A program made the translations under genes and the position numbers. The notes beneath the pieces are model-generated. The model saw only the letters and a list, made by a program, of their open reading frames with translations, was not told the DNA's origin and did no database searches. From positions 546,301 to 599,788 of the forward strand of contig NZ_GG657757.1 of NCBI RefSeq assembly GCF_000158955.1: a stretch of 53,488 nucleotides of DNA, in the 5' to 3' direction. Shown here one piece after another: positions 52,033 to 53,488 of this stretch (its first letter is position 1; the number at the start of each line of letters is the position of its first letter). Source of the stretch: Streptomyces viridochromogenes DSM 40736 (GTDB lineage: Bacteria > Actinomycetota > Actinomycetes > Streptomycetales > Streptomycetaceae).

Positions 52033-52770
52033 ATGTGCGAGTCGATGGAAGAGGTCACTCAGGCCGTCCTGGCGAAGAACGACAGTCTGGCCGCGGACCT
52101 GCGCGACGACCTCACCCGGCGCGGGGTGAGCGTGGTCAACCTGCTGTCCAGTCCGGGCAGCGGCAAGACCGAGCTGCTCGGGCGGGTGCTGACCCGGGCG
52201 GTGGAGCAGGGCCTGCCGGTGGCCGCGCTCACCGCCGACCTGGCGACCGAGAACGACGCCCACCGGCTGGCCCGCTCGGGAGCTCCGGTGAAGCAGCTCC
52301 TCACGGACGGGCTGTGCCATCTGGAGGCGCGGCAGCTGCGCGGCCACGTGGAGGGCTGGCTGCCCGAGGACACCTCGCTGCTGTTCGTGGAGAACGTCGG
52401 CAATCTCGTCTGCCCGGCCTCCTACGACCTCGGTGAGAGCCTGCGCATCGTGCTCATGGCGGTGACGGAGGGCGAGGACAAGCCGATCAAGTACCCCACG
52501 GCCTTCGGGTCGGCCCATCTGGTGGTGCTCACCAAGACCGACCTGGCCGGGCCCGCCGGTTTCGACCGGGCCGTGTTCGAGGCACATGTGCGGCGGGTCA
52601 ACCCCGGGGTGGAGGTGGTGCCGTCCTGCGCCCGCACCGGCGAAGGCGTCGACACCCTGCTGGAGCGGGTGCTCGCCGTACGGGACGGAGCCCCCGTCCA
52701 CCGGCCGCCCCTGGAGCCCCGCCCGCACACCCACAGCCATGAGGGCGCGGAAGCCGGCCTCGTCTCGTGA
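52033..52770 (+). CDS. hypB: Hydrogenase nickel incorporation GTPase HypB
   Basis: A 245-residue GTPase delivering nickel to the hydrogenase large subunit. G1 loop SPGSGKTELL (about 40-49), ENDAHRLARSGAPVKQLLTD with the switch region, LCHLEA, the metal/GTP region ENVGNLVCPASYDLGE and the specificity loop LTKTDL. There is no N-terminal His-rich stretch; a small one (HTHSHEG) is at the C-terminus. ATG 52033 lies 38 bp after the protease gene. The stop overlaps hypF by GTGA. Confidence 0.95.
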   Translation: MCESMEEVTQAVLAKNDSLAADLRDDLTRRGVSVVNLLSSPGSGKTELLGRVLTRAVEQGLPVAALTADLATENDAHRLARSGAPVKQLLTDGLCHLEARQLRGHVEGWLPEDTSLLFVENVGNLVCPASYDLGESLRIVLMAVTEGEDKPIKYPTAFGSAHLVVLTKTDLAGPAGFDRAVFEAHVRRVNPGVEVVPSCARTGEGVDTLLERVLAVRDGAPVHRPPLEPRPHTHSHEGAEAGLVS

Positions 52771-53488
52771 CGGCACCCGTCACGCAGGTGGTGCGCCGCC
52801 GCGTCACCGTGCGCGGCACCGTGCAGGGCGTGGGGTTCCGCCCGCACGTGCACCGCCTGGCCACCGATCTCGCGCTCGTGGGATTCGTGAGCAACACGGC
52901 GAGCGGTGTCCTCATCGAGGTGGAGGGCCCGCCGGACGGGGTCGCCGCCTTCTGCGACCGGCTGGAGACGCGGCCGCCGCCGCTGGCCACCGTGAGCGAG
53001 GTCGCACTGGAGGACCTGCCCGTCACCGGCGCCGACCGCGACTTCACCATCCGCTCCACCGACCACTCCCCCGGCCGCACCCTCCTCCCACCCGACACGG
53101 CGACCTGCGCCGACTGCCTGCGGGAGCTGGCCGATCCGGCCGACCGCCGCCACCGGCACCCCTTCGTCACCTGCACCCACTGCGGGCCGCGCTTCACCAT
53201 CGCCACGGGCATGCCGTACGACCGGGCGGTCACCACCATGGCCGGCTTCCCGATGTGCCCCGACTGTGCCCGGGAGTACGGCGACCCCGCCGACCGTCGC
53301 TTCCACGCCCAGCCCGTGGCCTGCCCCGCATGCGGTCCGCGGCTGCGCCTGGTGCCCCGCCCCCGGCAGCGATGTCCGCCCGGCCCGCGACGCCGACGCC
53401 CTGGCGACGGCACGGGCCCTGCTGGCCCGACGGGGCGGATCGTCGCCGTCAAGGGGCTGGGGCGGCTACCACCCTGGCGTGCGACGCC
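52767..53488 (+). CDS. hypF: Carbamoyltransferase HypF, N-terminal part, frame disrupted near the window end
   Basis: HypF makes the thiocarbamate from which the cyanide ligands of [NiFe] hydrogenase are built. Visible: the acylphosphatase domain (RGTVQGVGFRPHVHRLATDL, about 16-95) and the zinc-finger region with paired cysteines CADC, CTHC, CPDC and CPAC (about 112-190). After CPACGPRLRLVP the literal reading degrades, but the family text (SDVRPARDADALATARALLA, GRIVAVKGLG, then a YHLACDA-like end) can be restored by about four single-base changes between 53364 and 53485. The rest of the gene lies beyond the window. Confidence 0.9.
   Translation, partial: MTAPVTQVVRRRVTVRGTVQGVGFRPHVHRLATDLALVGFVSNTASGVLIEVEGPPDGVAAFCDRLETRPPPLATVSEVALEDLPVTGADRDFTIRSTDHSPGRTLLPPDTATCADCLRELADPADRRHRHPFVTCTHCGPRFTIATGMPYDRAVTTMAGFPMCPDCAREYGDPADRRFHAQPVACPACGPRLRLVPRPRQRCPPGPRRRRPGDGTGPAGPTGRIVAVKGLGRLPPWRAT

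Noticed and set aside
1..53488. CRISPR arrays, tRNA, rRNA or prophage
   Set aside because: No regularly spaced repeats, cloverleaf-like sequences, ribosomal signatures or phage structural genes were seen on reading both strands.

Overview
The window looks like a piece of a Streptomyces (or close relative) chromosome. GC is very high, codon position 3 is almost always G or C, GTG starts are common, many neighbouring genes overlap by ATGA or GTGA, and the gene families (LacI sugar regulators, cysteine leader peptide, SpoIIE phosphatase, Paa cluster, Hyp cluster) are typical of soil actinomycetes. No rRNA, tRNA, CRISPR array, phage or complete insertion sequence was seen. Several single-base indels break otherwise normal genes, and the last 130 bases carry about four of them. 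Part of the apparent gene decay is therefore probably sequencing or assembly error.

Layout. (1) 1-6250: galactoside locus. A GH42 beta-galactosidase (cut by the window edge) is divergent from a sugar ABC importer (binding protein and two permeases, no ATPase) and its LacI regulator; a LacI-type operator overlaps the importer promoter. (2) 6323-6712: a MarR regulator. (3) 6724-16653: sulfur scavenging. A LysR regulator is divergent from a cysteine leader peptide and a tightly packed operon: alpha/beta hydrolase, rhodanese, Ssu-like permease, ATPase and binding protein, SsuD-like monooxygenase, a second binding protein, a frameshifted acyl-CoA-dehydrogenase-like flavoenzyme and a GlcD-like FAD oxidase. 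(4) 16692-17912: two small genes, SseB-like and maltokinase-cap-like. (5) 18044-23683: second galactoside locus. A palindromic promoter/operator and an MFS transporter remnant precede two different GH35 beta-galactosidases and a LacI regulator. (6) 23694-25675: heavy-metal P-type ATPase with an ArsR/SmtB-like operator.

(7) 25934-33432: GABA/semialdehyde locus on the minus strand (class III aminotransferase, large FAD/Fe-S oxidase, semialdehyde dehydrogenase, overlapping by ATGA), divergent from a PucR regulator. (8) 33477-39124: phenylacetate degradation, paaABCDE on minus and a PaaI-type thioesterase plus paaK on plus, with two 18-bp operators around the divergent promoters. (9) 39134-40339: membrane SpoIIE-type phosphatase. 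(10) 40455-49258: IclR regulator divergent from a peptide-type ABC importer (binding protein, two permeases, double ATPase), a CocE/X-Pro-peptidase hydrolase and a TetR regulator, an import-and-hydrolyse operon with two regulators. (11) 49259-49664: debris of a gene. (12) 49665-53488: [NiFe]-hydrogenase maturation genes: hypX (CO ligand supply), maturation protease, hypB, and hypF running off the window.

Most of the window is a run of catabolic cassettes, each pairing transport or capture with enzymes and a local one-component regulator. The least explained are the sulfur operon, with two binding proteins and two extra flavoenzymes, and the aminotransferase/FAD-Fe-S oxidase/dehydrogenase operon.
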